This document shows, in pieces, positions 17,685 through 26,714 of a DNA stretch of 64,000 nucleotides (the first letter of the stretch is position 1; every line of letters starts with the position of its first letter). The position numbers and the translations under genes were made by a program. The notes below the pieces were generated by a model, which had not been told where the DNA came from, did no database searches, and was given only the letters and a program-made list of their open reading frames with translations. The stretch is taken from positions 310,001 to 374,000 of the forward strand of contig NZ_LMOD01000004.1 in the NCBI RefSeq assembly GCF_001423485.1, read 5' to 3'. Source of the DNA: Microbacterium sp. Leaf320. GTDB taxonomy: Bacteria > Actinomycetota > Actinomycetes > Actinomycetales > Microbacteriaceae.

Positions 17685-19481
17685 GTGAGCAGCACTACCG
17701 ACAGGTCGAGCGATCCGCTCCGACCGTCAGACCACGTCGACGGCGAAGAGTCGATCACCCAGCCCCGCCTCGGCTTCGTGGGCTGGCTGCGATGGGGCTG
17801 GCGTCAGCTGACCTCCATGCGCACCGCGCTGATCCTGCTCCTCGTGCTCGCGATCGCGGCGATCCCCGGCTCGATCTTCCCCCAGCGGATGGCCGACCCC
17901 AACGGCGTCACGCAGTGGGAGCGCGACAACCCCGATCTCTTCCCGATCCTCGACGGCCTGAAGCTGTTCGACGTCTACCTGTCGCCGTGGTTCTCGGCGA
18001 TCTACCTGCTGCTGTTCGCGTCGCTCGTGGGATGCGTCATCCCGCGCATCAAGCACCACGCCAAGGCTCTGCAGGCTCGACCGCCGCGCACCCCCGCACG
18101 TCTGAAGCGGCTCGCCGACTTCCGCGCGGTCGAGCGCACGTCGACCGATTCTCAGGCCGAGGCCGCCGCGTCGATCGACATCGCGCAGAAGCAGCTCAAG
18201 GCCCTCGGGTACCGCGTCGAGCGTTACGACGACAAGCGATCGTCGTCGGTCTCGGCCGAGCGCGGGTACTGGCGCGAGACCGGCAACCTGCTCTTCCACC
18301 TCGCGCTCGTCGGCGTGCTGATCACGGTCGGCGTCGGCGGCGGATTCGCCTACACGGGTCAGCGCGTGCTGGTCGAGGGCGAGACCTTCGCGAACACCCT
18401 GCTCGACTACGACTCGATGAACCGCGGACGCTTCGTGAGCGACGGGGCACTCGCGCCGTACTCGATGCGCCTCGACAGCTTCGACGTGACGTACCAGCCC
18501 TTCGGCGAGCCGGGATCGGGACAGGCGGGCGACTTCTCGGCCAACGTCACGGTGCAGGAGAACGGTGAGGAGCGCACCGGGTCGGTCAAGGTGAACGAGC
18601 CGCTCGGGGTCGCCGACGACAACGTCTTCCTGCTCGGCAACGGCTACGCGCCGACCGTCACCGTGCGAGACCCCGCCGGCGACGTCGTGTTCACGAACAG
18701 CACGCCGTTCCTGCCGCAGGACAACAACATGACCTCGTTGGGCGTCATCAAGATCCCCGACGGCCTCAGCGAGCAGATCGGCCTGGTCGGCTTCTTCTAC
18801 CCGACCACAGCGGCGCTCGACACGGGCGCCTTCGTCTCGGGCTTCCCGGAGCTGACGAACCCGACCCTGACGCTCGATGTCTACACCGGCGACCTCGGCA
18901 TCAACGAGGGCATCCCGCGGTCGGTCTACGTGCTCGACACGACCGGGATGACGAAGGTCACGGGCCGAACGACCGACCTCGAGTCGATCGAGCTGACCCC
19001 GGGCCAGACCGCCGACCTGCCGAACGGCATGGGAACAGTCACATTCGAGGACGAATCCCCGGCGGGGGCCACAGACGCCTCGCAGTCGGTCAAGCGCTTC
19101 GCGTCGCTGCAGATCCACCGCGATGCCTCCGGGCCCTGGGTGCTCGGCTTCGCGCTGCTCGCCCTCGGCGGCCTGATGCTCGCGCTGTTCATCCCGCGCC
19201 GCCGCGTGTGGGTCAAGGCGACGGCTGCCGACGGCGCCGTCTCGATCGAGTACGCCGGTCTCGCGCGAGGTGAGGACCCGACGCTCGCAACGGCCGTCGA
19301 CGACCTCGTCGCCGGTCATGCTCGACTGCTCGACGCGGCGGGAGTGACCGCGGCTGTGCCCGAGCCCGAAGACGCCGAGAAGTCCGCGGATGCCGAGGAG
19401 CCCGAGATCGAGCCCGGCACAGCACCTGAGACCGAATCCGAGGGCGACCCCGACCGCCCCGCATCCGACACCCGAAAGTAG
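17685..19481 (+). CDS. resB: Cytochrome c biogenesis protein ResB
   Basis: A 598-residue ResB/Ccs1 protein, half of the system II haem export and ligation complex. Membrane segments are at LTSMRTALILLLVLAIAAIPG, LSPWFSAIYLLLFASLVGC, NLLFHLALVGVLITVGVGGG and near residue 485 (WVLGFALLALGGLMLALFI); the long region between the third and fourth is extracytoplasmic. The C-terminal 70 residues are acidic and probably disordered. GTG at 17685 is preferred to an upstream in-frame GTG because GGAAGGA lies five bases before it. It partners with CcsB encoded ten bases downstream. Confidence 0.94.
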   Translation: MSSTTDRSSDPLRPSDHVDGEESITQPRLGFVGWLRWGWRQLTSMRTALILLLVLAIAAIPGSIFPQRMADPNGVTQWERDNPDLFPILDGLKLFDVYLSPWFSAIYLLLFASLVGCVIPRIKHHAKALQARPPRTPARLKRLADFRAVERTSTDSQAEAAASIDIAQKQLKALGYRVERYDDKRSSSVSAERGYWRETGNLLFHLALVGVLITVGVGGGFAYTGQRVLVEGETFANTLLDYDSMNRGRFVSDGALAPYSMRLDSFDVTYQPFGEPGSGQAGDFSANVTVQENGEERTGSVKVNEPLGVADDNVFLLGNGYAPTVTVRDPAGDVVFTNSTPFLPQDNNMTSLGVIKIPDGLSEQIGLVGFFYPTTAALDTGAFVSGFPELTNPTLTLDVYTGDLGINEGIPRSVYVLDTTGMTKVTGRTTDLESIELTPGQTADLPNGMGTVTFEDESPAGATDASQSVKRFASLQIHRDASGPWVLGFALLALGGLMLALFIPRRRVWVKATAADGAVSIEYAGLARGEDPTLATAVDDLVAGHARLLDAAGVTAAVPEPEDAEKSADAEEPEIEPGTAPETESEGDPDRPASDTRK

Positions 19482-19490
19482 ACTGACACC

Positions 19491-20480
19491 ATGTTCGATC
19501 TCGAAGTGATCTCGCCGATCCTGCTCTGGACGGCGATCGCGATCTATGCGGCGGCCTTCGTGGCTTTCGCCTTCGATCTCGCCCGCCGGTCGCAGCTCTC
19601 GGCCGACTCGGCGAGCGTTCGCGAGTTCGAGCTCGTCGGTGCCGGCGCTGCAGCACGCGGGGGCAAGGCAGCGAAGGGTGCCTCTGCGGCATCCGACTCG
19701 GACGCCGCTCCGCAGCGATTCGTGATGGCCCGGATCGGCACCTCGCTGACCGTTCTGGCTTTCGTCTTCCACCTCGCGGCGACGCTCACCCGTGGCTTCG
19801 CCGCCGGCCGCGTGCCGTGGGCGAACCTGTACGAGTTCGCGATGATGGGAACGCTCCTGATCGTCGCGGTGTTCCTCGTGGTGCTGACACGCATCGACCT
19901 GCGCTTCCTCGGCACGTTCATCACTGGCCTCGTCGTGATCCTCCTCGGCCTCGCCGCCACGAACTTCTACGTCGACGTGTCGCCGCTGATGGACCCGCTC
20001 AAGAGCGTGTGGCTCGTGATCCACGTCTTCGTCGCGTCGCTGGGCACCGCGTTCTTCGCTCTCGCGTTCTCACTCTCGGTGATCCAGCTGATGCAGTCCC
20101 GCCGTGAGCGCCTGATCTCCGAGGGCGCCGAGAAGACCGGCCCCGGTTTCCTGCGCACGTTCCCCGGGGCCGACCGCCTCGAGAGCATGGCATACCGGTT
20201 CACGATCATCGGGTTCATCCTCTGGACGTTCACGCTCATCGCCGGGTCCATCTGGGCCTACTACGCCTGGAGCCGCTTCTGGGGCTTCGACGTCAAGGAG
20301 ACCTGGACGTTCGTGATCTGGGTGCTCTACGCCGGTTACATCCACGCCCGTGCCACGCGCGGCTGGCGCGGAAACCCCTCGGCCTGGCTGGCGATCGTCG
20401 GCTTCTCGGCCGTGCTCTTCAACTTCACGATCGTCAACGTGTTCTTCAAGGGACTGCACGCCTACTCGGGCCTGAGCTAG
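19491..20480 (+). CDS. ccsB: Cytochrome c biogenesis protein CcsB (CcsA/ResC family)
   Basis: A 329-residue polytopic protein carrying the haem-handling WWD-like motif in the form WAYYAWSRFWGFDVKETWTF near residue 255, plus conserved external histidines (for example WLVIHVFVASLGTAFF and FFKGLHAYSGL). With ResB it delivers haem to apocytochromes outside the cell. A poly-Ala/Lys loop between the first two helices is unusual but not disruptive. TAGACT at 19479-19484, overlapping the resB stop, ends six bases before the ATG and could give an internal leaderless transcript. Confidence 0.95.
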   Translation: MFDLEVISPILLWTAIAIYAAAFVAFAFDLARRSQLSADSASVREFELVGAGAAARGGKAAKGASAASDSDAAPQRFVMARIGTSLTVLAFVFHLAATLTRGFAAGRVPWANLYEFAMMGTLLIVAVFLVVLTRIDLRFLGTFITGLVVILLGLAATNFYVDVSPLMDPLKSVWLVIHVFVASLGTAFFALAFSLSVIQLMQSRRERLISEGAEKTGPGFLRTFPGADRLESMAYRFTIIGFILWTFTLIAGSIWAYYAWSRFWGFDVKETWTFVIWVLYAGYIHARATRGWRGNPSAWLAIVGFSAVLFNFTIVNVFFKGLHAYSGLS

Positions 20481-20511
20481 ACCGCCCGGTCGAACACCGG
20501 CTGACCGCCCG

Positions 20512-21108
20512 TCAGCGGAACGAGCGCAGTCCGAACGGGATCACCTCGGAGTGCTCGATGCCGTTCTCGTACCAGACGAACTCGGCCTCGGAGATGGTCT
20601 CTGCAGGACGCTTGCTGAGCGACCGGCGTGACTTGTGCGACAGCTCCGTCCAGGCCGCGGTCGAGAGCGTCTTCGCATAGATCACGGAGAGGTGGAACGT
20701 CCACTCCGCGGTGCTGCGCTCATCGAGGCGAAGGAAGTCGGTGGCCTCCAGCGCCGTGCTGAGATTCGCGTAAGCGGACACCAGCGACGACGTGCGCGTC
20801 AGCCGCAGGATCACGATCTGCCACGGCGTCGGGAACACGTCGACGGCCTCGGCGACGACCTCGATAGGTCGCTGGGCCACTGCCCACTCGCGGATCAACG
20901 AGAGCAGCTCTTCGCGTCGCTCGGGTTCGTGGAACGCGCGGAGCGTGACGTGCTCGGTGTGCGGATGCGGTGCATCCATCCGGCCGAGCGCGGACCTCTG
21001 TTCGGCGCGGTAGACGTCGGAGACGGCCCTCGTCGGCCGCAGCACGAGGTACTGCTGCCCTTCCAGCGAAGCGAGCTGGGTGGGCGAGGTCATGAAGGGG
21101 CGGCGCAT
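20512..21108 (-). CDS. 2'-5' RNA ligase-like 2H phosphoesterase
   Basis: A 198-residue protein with the two H-x-T/S-x signatures of the 2H superfamily: HVTL at residue 53 and HLSV at residue 139. Such enzymes open or close cyclic phosphodiesters in RNA or nucleotides; the substrate here is unknown. The start at 21108 (MRRPFMTSPTQ) is chosen because TACGAT at 21115-21120 ends six bases upstream, which fits a leaderless transcript; ATG 21093 is the alternative. It is convergent with ccsB. Confidence 0.85.
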   Translation of the reverse strand: MRRPFMTSPTQLASLEGQQYLVLRPTRAVSDVYRAEQRSALGRMDAPHPHTEHVTLRAFHEPERREELLSLIREWAVAQRPIEVVAEAVDVFPTPWQIVILRLTRTSSLVSAYANLSTALEATDFLRLDERSTAEWTFHLSVIYAKTLSTAAWTELSHKSRRSLSKRPAETISEAEFVWYENGIEHSEVIPFGLRSFR

Positions 21109-21187
21109 CTCCTGATCGTACGTGCGTCGAGGGAGGGCTGAATACCGTCTCCTGCCTGGCGGGCACGGATTCGGAGCGGATGCGCGT

Positions 21188-21219
21188 CGCGCCGCGCATC
21201 GAGGACGATGCGCGGCGCG
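21188..21219. terminator. Stem-loop terminator after the MMPL-YhgE operon
   Basis: A perfect 14-bp G/C-rich stem (CGCGCCGCGCATCG with its complement) and an AGGA loop, with no T-tract. It lies 74 bases beyond the YhgE gene stop; the rest of the 184-base gap shows nothing else I can name. Confidence 0.6.
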
Positions 21220-21292
21220 TCAGCGGATGACGTCCGAAACTGTGCTCGGGCGAGGTCTGAACCTGTGCCCGAGGGACGATCGGATCGGATGC

Positions 21293-23176
21293 TCAGGCGG
21301 TCGCGAGTGCCGCCTTGGTCGAGGTGGTGCGACGCAGCGCCACCGCCACTGTGGTGGCGACGAGCGACAGCACACCCCAGACGACGAGTCCTGCGGCGGC
21401 GCCTCCGGTCGCGGCGATCAGACCGGTGAAGGCGGGTGCGGTCGGGAGCGCAGCTCCGAGGTCGGCGAGCCATCCCGGCACCGTCGAGATCAGGCCCGTC
21501 GCGATGGCGAGGACTCCCACCAGAGCGCTGATCCAGCGGCCGATGCCGCCGAACACCGCCACCAGCGCCTGGTTGACGGCCGCGAACACGATTCCCGCGA
21601 GCACGGCGATGCCGGCGAACGCCCACCAGGTGCCGGCGTCGTAGCTCGCCACGATCTGCACGATCAGCGACACCAGCAGACCCTGGGCCGCACCGATGGC
21701 GGCGGCGGGTGCGAAGGCGCGCAGAGCGAGTCCGGCGGACGATCGACGCGACGTCAGGGTGCGGGCGGTGTGGGCGCGCATGACGAGGAACGAGGCGAGA
21801 GCACCGAACCACAGCACGACCGCGGCGAGCAGCGGGATGGCGGTGGGGCCGAAGATCGTTGCTCCGTCGGCACCCTTCGATGCGACAGGGTCGGCGATCA
21901 CGGAGGCGAGCGAGGTCGACTCCGAGTCGCTGAACGAGGGGAGCGAGTCGGCGGCCGTGCGCAGACCGCCGGCGAGGTCGCCGGTGCCGGTCGCGAGCGT
22001 GTCGAGTCCGGTCGAGAGCTCGGTGGCGCCGGTCGCGAGCTCGGTCGCTCCACTCGAGAGCTGACCCGCCCCGCTCGACAGCGCGCGTGCGCCGTCGGCC
22101 GACTCGTCGAGGCCCTGGGACGCCAGCTGGTTGAGACCGTCGGCGAGGGTCGTGGCGCCGGTTCCTGCCTGGCCCATCTGGGTGGCGACGGTGGACGGCA
22201 GAGCGGCGAGCTGCTGTACTCCGACATCCGTCTTCGTCGCGCCGGCCGACAGTGCGGCGATCTGGTCGCAGTACGCCTGAGCCGCCCCACTCGCCGCGCA
22301 CTCGCTCGAGAGCTTGTTCAGGCCGGCCGCGATGCCTGCGGAACCGGTTGCGACCTGTTGTGCGCCGGCCGCGCGGCTCTGCAACTCCGCCGCGCCTGCG
22401 GTGAGCCCCTGCCCGAGGGTTGTGGCGCCGCCCGCGGCCTCGCGGGTCTTCGAGGCGAGCGTGTCGAGACCGGATGCGAGCGACGAGGCACCCGTACCGA
22501 GTTCGGCCGCTCCCGACGCCAGCTGGGTGGCACCGCCGGGGATCACCGCGGCACCGGTCGCGGCATCCCGCGCCCCGGTGGCGAGCTGCACGGCACCGTC
22601 TGCGGCCTCGCCGATCTGGTCGCCGATCGTGGTGAAGCCGACGAGGATGTTCTCGGTCGTCGCCTCCGACAGCAGCGTGCCCATGCTCGAGGCCGCGACG
22701 TTCGCGATCTGGCTGGTGATCAGGTCGTCGGCGACCAGGCCGTCGTCGGGCGTGGTGACCTGGATGGTCGCCTGCTCGGCCTCGCCGCCGCCGTCCGAGA
22801 TCGCCTGGCCCGCGGAGGTCGCTGCCGCCGAGAACTCCTCGGGGATCGTGATGACCGCCTGGTACGAGCCGTCGGCGAGTCCTTCGGCTGCGTCGTCCTC
22901 GTTCGAGATGACCCAGGTGAGGTTCGAGTCCAGTTCGTCAGAGCCCTCGACGAGCCCCGACGCGAGCTGGCGACCGAGGGGAGTGAGCTGCCCGTCGATC
23001 TCGACCGGTTCGTCGAGGTTGACGATCGCTGCCGTCATCGAGTCCAGGCGCTCGGTCGGATTCTGCAGCGCGGCGACGAGGATGCCGCCGACTGCCGCCG
23101 GCAGCAGCAGGATGCCGAGGATGGTCAGCCAGGTGATGGGCTTGCGCGAACGGGCGCGCTCGATGGGGAGGGTCAT
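21293..23176 (-). CDS. YhgE/Pip family membrane protein
   Basis: A 627-residue protein with one N-terminal membrane segment (PITWLTILGILLLPAAVGGI, about 13-33), a long extracytoplasmic region and about six C-terminal membrane helices from near residue 440. The external part holds many short Gly/Ala/Ser-Leu repeats (ASGAAELGTGASSLASGLDT and similar), predicted as a long coiled stalk, as in phage-infection protein Pip and EsaA. ABC-2-type export is one idea for the family. Its ATG overlaps the MMPL stop by four bases, so both are made together. Confidence 0.9.
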   Translation of the reverse strand: MTLPIERARSRKPITWLTILGILLLPAAVGGILVAALQNPTERLDSMTAAIVNLDEPVEIDGQLTPLGRQLASGLVEGSDELDSNLTWVISNEDDAAEGLADGSYQAVITIPEEFSAAATSAGQAISDGGGEAEQATIQVTTPDDGLVADDLITSQIANVAASSMGTLLSEATTENILVGFTTIGDQIGEAADGAVQLATGARDAATGAAVIPGGATQLASGAAELGTGASSLASGLDTLASKTREAAGGATTLGQGLTAGAAELQSRAAGAQQVATGSAGIAAGLNKLSSECAASGAAQAYCDQIAALSAGATKTDVGVQQLAALPSTVATQMGQAGTGATTLADGLNQLASQGLDESADGARALSSGAGQLSSGATELATGATELSTGLDTLATGTGDLAGGLRTAADSLPSFSDSESTSLASVIADPVASKGADGATIFGPTAIPLLAAVVLWFGALASFLVMRAHTARTLTSRRSSAGLALRAFAPAAAIGAAQGLLVSLIVQIVASYDAGTWWAFAGIAVLAGIVFAAVNQALVAVFGGIGRWISALVGVLAIATGLISTVPGWLADLGAALPTAPAFTGLIAATGGAAAGLVVWGVLSLVATTVAVALRRTTSTKAALATA

Positions 23177-25962
23177 GCGTTCACCTCGGTCGATTCGGAG
23201 GATTCTTCCGTGCCGTGAGGCGCGGAAGAGAGTGCGGCGGGTGCATCGATGTCGATCACATCGGCGGGGCTGCGCCCGGCATCTGTGAGCACGTCGAGGG
23301 CGATTTCAGGAGAGAGTGCGCTGAGCAGCACCGCTGTCGATCTGCGGGCGTCGCGCAGACGGGCAGCGAGCTGGTCGCGCTCAGGGCGGGAGAGACGGTC
23401 GACGCCGTCGATCACCACGAGAGCAGGACGTCCGCGTAGCGCCTCTGACAGGTCATTCGACAGATTTCCGCTGTCCGTGGCCATCACCGCGCCGACGTGC
23501 GAACGCACCCAGGCGCCCCGCCCGGGGAGCAGATGTCCGGCCACTCGGAGGCGGCCGTCGTCGGGCGTCACGCGCCCGGCGATCGTCAGCGACAGGGCGC
23601 GGAGCGCGCCGGCCGAGGAACCGGTCAGCACGGCGGCAGCGCCCGGAGCGAGTCGGATGTGGAGCCGGTCGATGCCGGCGTCCGCGAGCACGAGGTCATC
23701 GGCGGCCACGACCGAATCATCTCCCGGCCACGCGGCCAGGTGCCGTTCGCGCTCGACCGCTTCGCCCTCGATGTCGACGCTGGGCAGGATCTTCTCCAGC
23801 CAGGCGGGGATCTCCCAGGCGCGCTCGCCGAGGATCGCCATGAGCGCGGGGATCAGCGTCATACGCACGAGGAACGCATCGATCGCGATGCCCGCGGCGA
23901 GACCCAGCGCGATCGGCTTGAGCGACGAGTCGCCCTCGGGGACGAAGGCCACGAACACGGCGAACATGATCAGCCCCGCCGCGGTGACGACCTTGGCCGA
24001 GCCCGTGAAGCCGGTGCGCACAGCACGCAGCGCAGCGGCGCGGCGGGTCGCTCGATCCGGGCTCCTGCCCTCGGGGTCGTGCACGAAGTCCTCGCGCATC
24101 CGCGAGACGAGGAAGACCTGGTAGTCCATCGCGAGTCCGAACAGCACGCCCATCAGGATGATCGGCATGAAGCTGATGATGGGGCCGACCTTCGCCACGT
24201 GCAGCGCGTCGGCGAACCAGCCCCACTCGAACACCGCTCCCACGATGCCGAATCCGGCGACGATCGAGAGCAGGTAGCCGGCTGCAGCCGTGATCGGCAC
24301 CCAGAGCGAGCGGAACACGATCGTCAGCAGGATCAGCGAGAGACCGATCACGAAGATGCCGAACGGCAGCAGGGCATTGCCGAGCTGGTCGGAGATGTCG
24401 ATGCCCACGGCCGTGAACCCGGTGACCTTCAGATCGATGCCGAACTCGTCGAGCCATTCGTCGTGATGCGAGCGGAGCTCGCGCACCAGATCCGCGGTCG
24501 CAGGGTCGTCGGCGGCCGTCTCGGGGATGATCTGCACGATGCCGGTGTCTGCGGTCTCGTTCGGGGTCGACAGGGCGACCTCCTTGACCCCGTCGATCTT
24601 CGCGACCGCGTCGCCGAGGTCGTCCATCAGGGCCAGCGGGTCGGTGGAGGTGACGATGGTGCCGGTGAGGATCAGGGGGCCGTTGAAGCCGGGGCCGAAC
24701 TCCTCGCCGACGAGGTCGTAGCTCTGTCGGGCCTCGGAGTCCTTCGGGAGCACACCGGCGTTGGGCAGGGCGAGGTTCAGGCTCAGTGCCGGCACCGCGA
24801 CGATGCCGAGTCCGATCACGACGGCGAGCGACACGAGGATAGGGCGCTTGGTCACCCCGGTCACCCAGCGCTCGCTGAACCGTCGACGCGGGGCAGGAGC
24901 GGGCTTGCCCTCCTTCGCCTCGGGTGCCTTGCGCGGGCGTCCGGCGACGCGGCCCTTCATGAAGCCGAGCAGCGCGGGGGTGAGGGTCACGGCGATCGCC
25001 ACGGCGACGGCGACCGCGGCGGATGCGGCGATGCCCATCGTCGTGAGGAACGGGATGCCGGCGAAGCCGAGTCCGATCAGCGCGATCAGCACCGTGACTC
25101 CGGCGAACACCACGGCGGAGCCGGCGGTGCCCACCGCGCGGGCCGTCGACTCCTCGGGGTCGACGCCCTCGCGGACCTGGTCCTGGTGCCTTGCCATGAT
25201 GAACAGCGCATAGTCGATGCCGACCGCGAGTCCGAGCATGAGGGCGAGCAGGGGAGTGGTCGATGAGACCGTGGCGAAGGCGGTGGCGGCGAAGATGCCC
25301 GCCATCGAGATGCCCACGCCGAGGATGGCCGTGAGGAGCGGCAGCCCCGCGACGACGAACGAGCGGAACGTGACGATCAGCACCAGCAGGGCGATCAGCA
25401 GCCCGACCGCCTCGGTGAGGGTCACGCCGGGGATGGACGTCGCGAAGAGGTCGCCGCCGAGCGCGGTCTGGGAGCCGGCCGGGAGCTCGCCTGCGAGGTC
25501 GGCGACGACTGCTCGGAGGTCGTCCTGCGTCGCGTCCGAGACGTCGCTCGCCTGGCCGTCGAACTGCAGGCGGATGATCCCGGCGGTCTCGTCGTCGTTG
25601 ATCATGCCGCTGACCATCTCGCCGAACGGCGAGGTGGCCGAGAGCACGGAGTCGTCGAGATCGGCGAGTTCGGCGACGGCATCCTCGATGTCATCCCGAT
25701 ACGTGTCGTCGGTGATCGAGTCGCCGTCGGCCGCGACCACGATGATCTGCGCGCTGGTTCCGCTGACTGCCGGGAACGAGCGGTTGAGCTGCTCGAGACC
25801 CGCCTGCGACTCGGTTCCGGGGATCGAGAAGGAGTTGTCGGTGCCCGCTCCGAGAACGAGTGCTCCCGCACCGGCGATGCCGAGCGCGAGGAGCCAGGAG
25901 ACGAGGACACGCCACGGGTGCCGGTAGGACCAGCGGCCGAGCGAGGACAGGAGTGTGGACAC
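23173..25962 (-). CDS. MMPL (RND-type) exporter with C-terminal degenerate ABC-ATPase-like domain
   Basis: A 929-residue protein. Residues 1-725 form a two-half MMPL transporter with 12 predicted helices (VGIDYALFIMARHQDQVREG in the first half, GLAMDYQVFLVSRMREDFVH in the second, each with a buried Asp-Tyr pair typical of proton-driven MMPL pumps). From about 745 the chain resembles an ABC nucleotide-binding domain: TGSSAGALRAL at 780-790 where [11 protein letters not shown] is expected, GRVTPDDGRLRVAG, then LSEALRGRPALVVIDGVDRL at 841-860 in place of signature plus Walker B. The lysine, glutamate and SGGQ are absent, so ATP hydrolysis is unlikely. GTG 25962 has GAGG eight bases upstream; longer in-frame starts would cross the operator. 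Confidence 0.9.
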   Translation of the reverse strand: MSTLLSSLGRWSYRHPWRVLVSWLLALGIAGAGALVLGAGTDNSFSIPGTESQAGLEQLNRSFPAVSGTSAQIIVVAADGDSITDDTYRDDIEDAVAELADLDDSVLSATSPFGEMVSGMINDDETAGIIRLQFDGQASDVSDATQDDLRAVVADLAGELPAGSQTALGGDLFATSIPGVTLTEAVGLLIALLVLIVTFRSFVVAGLPLLTAILGVGISMAGIFAATAFATVSSTTPLLALMLGLAVGIDYALFIMARHQDQVREGVDPEESTARAVGTAGSAVVFAGVTVLIALIGLGFAGIPFLTTMGIAASAAVAVAVAIAVTLTPALLGFMKGRVAGRPRKAPEAKEGKPAPAPRRRFSERWVTGVTKRPILVSLAVVIGLGIVAVPALSLNLALPNAGVLPKDSEARQSYDLVGEEFGPGFNGPLILTGTIVTSTDPLALMDDLGDAVAKIDGVKEVALSTPNETADTGIVQIIPETAADDPATADLVRELRSHHDEWLDEFGIDLKVTGFTAVGIDISDQLGNALLPFGIFVIGLSLILLTIVFRSLWVPITAAAGYLLSIVAGFGIVGAVFEWGWFADALHVAKVGPIISFMPIILMGVLFGLAMDYQVFLVSRMREDFVHDPEGRSPDRATRRAAALRAVRTGFTGSAKVVTAAGLIMFAVFVAFVPEGDSSLKPIALGLAAGIAIDAFLVRMTLIPALMAILGERAWEIPAWLEKILPSVDIEGEAVERERHLAAWPGDDSVVAADDLVLADAGIDRLHIRLAPGAAAVLTGSSAGALRALSLTIAGRVTPDDGRLRVAGHLLPGRGAWVRSHVGAVMATDSGNLSNDLSEALRGRPALVVIDGVDRLSRPERDQLAARLRDARRSTAVLLSALSPEIALDVLTDAGRSPADVIDIDAPAALSSAPHGTEESSESTEVNA

Positions 25963-25987
25963 GAAGCACCTCAGGGGATCCGGGTTG

Positions 25988-26020
25988 GATACACAGGTGT
26001 ATCCGATACATAGATGTATC
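25988..26020. promoter_or_regulatory. Tandem TetR operator (two 16-bp palindromes)
   Basis: GATACACAGGTGTATC (25988-26003) and GATACATAGATGTATC (26005-26020) are adjacent dyads with identical GATACA/TGTATC arms. They lie between the MMPL gene and the divergent tetR gene, so TetR probably represses both. TACGAT on the minus strand (26018-26023) could be the -10 of the pump operon. Confidence 0.75.
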
Positions 26021-26083
26021 GTAAGGTGATCCGAGCCCCGGAGTCTGTGTGCGGGGTGTGAGAATGAGAGGCAGGAGGATTCG

Positions 26084-26707
26084 ATGACGACACCCGCCAC
26101 CCGTAGTCGCGAGAACACGCGAGCCAGGCTTCTGGATGCCGCGGCGCAGGTCTTCGCCGAGGTCGGCCTCGATGGTGCATCCGTCGAGGCGGTCTGCGAC
26201 CGTGCCGGATTCACGCGCGGCGCGTTCTACTCGAACTTCGAGTCGAAGGACGAGCTGTTCCTGATGCTCGCCGGAAGCGTCGCCGAGCAGCGCGTCAGTG
26301 CCGTGCGCGCCCGCGTCGAGGAGATCGCCGCAGAGGGCGGCCTCTCAGAGGGGTGCGATCCGGTCGAGCTCGTCCAGCGCATCATGGATGCGGGCGGCGA
26401 CGACCGCCTCGGCGTGATGCTGATGAGCGAGATCCGCATCCGTGCACTGCGGGACGCGCAGTTCGGTGCCGCCTACCTCGTGCAGGAGCGCGAGATGGTC
26501 TCGAGCATCGCCGTCATCATCACCGACATCGTCTCGGTGAGTGCACTCGAGCTGAAGATCCCGGCCGACGAAGCGGCGCGCATGCTCATGATCATCTGGG
26601 AGGGAATGACAGTTCGCGGCGCGATGGCCGGTCAGGACTCCGACCAGCTGCGCCACTCGGGCAGTGAGGAACTCGGAAGGCTTGTGCAGCTGCTCCTCGC
26701 CGAGTGA
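26084..26707 (+). CDS. TetR/AcrR family transcriptional regulator
   Basis: A 207-residue regulator. The N-terminal HTH region is textbook: RARLLDAAAQVFAEVGLDGA, then SVEAVCDRAGFTRGAFYSNF ending in FESKDELFL (residues 10-60). The ligand domain that follows is variable and gives no clue to the inducer. AGGAGG lies five bases before the ATG. The divergent MMPL-YhgE operon and the tandem palindromes between them make it the likely local repressor, responding to whatever the pump exports. Confidence 0.93.
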   Translation: MTTPATRSRENTRARLLDAAAQVFAEVGLDGASVEAVCDRAGFTRGAFYSNFESKDELFLMLAGSVAEQRVSAVRARVEEIAAEGGLSEGCDPVELVQRIMDAGGDDRLGVMLMSEIRIRALRDAQFGAAYLVQEREMVSSIAVIITDIVSVSALELKIPADEAARMLMIIWEGMTVRGAMAGQDSDQLRHSGSEELGRLVQLLLAE

Positions 26708-26714
26708 GTGTCGG

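Noticed and set aside
17727..20024. A 765-codon minus-strand frame across resB and ccsB
   Set aside because: It covers two well-supported genes and has a His/Arg/Glu-rich composition without domains.
25963..26214. Longer N-terminus for the MMPL pump
   Set aside because: It would span the tandem operator and part of tetR; GTG 25962 has a ribosome site and begins the expected first helix.
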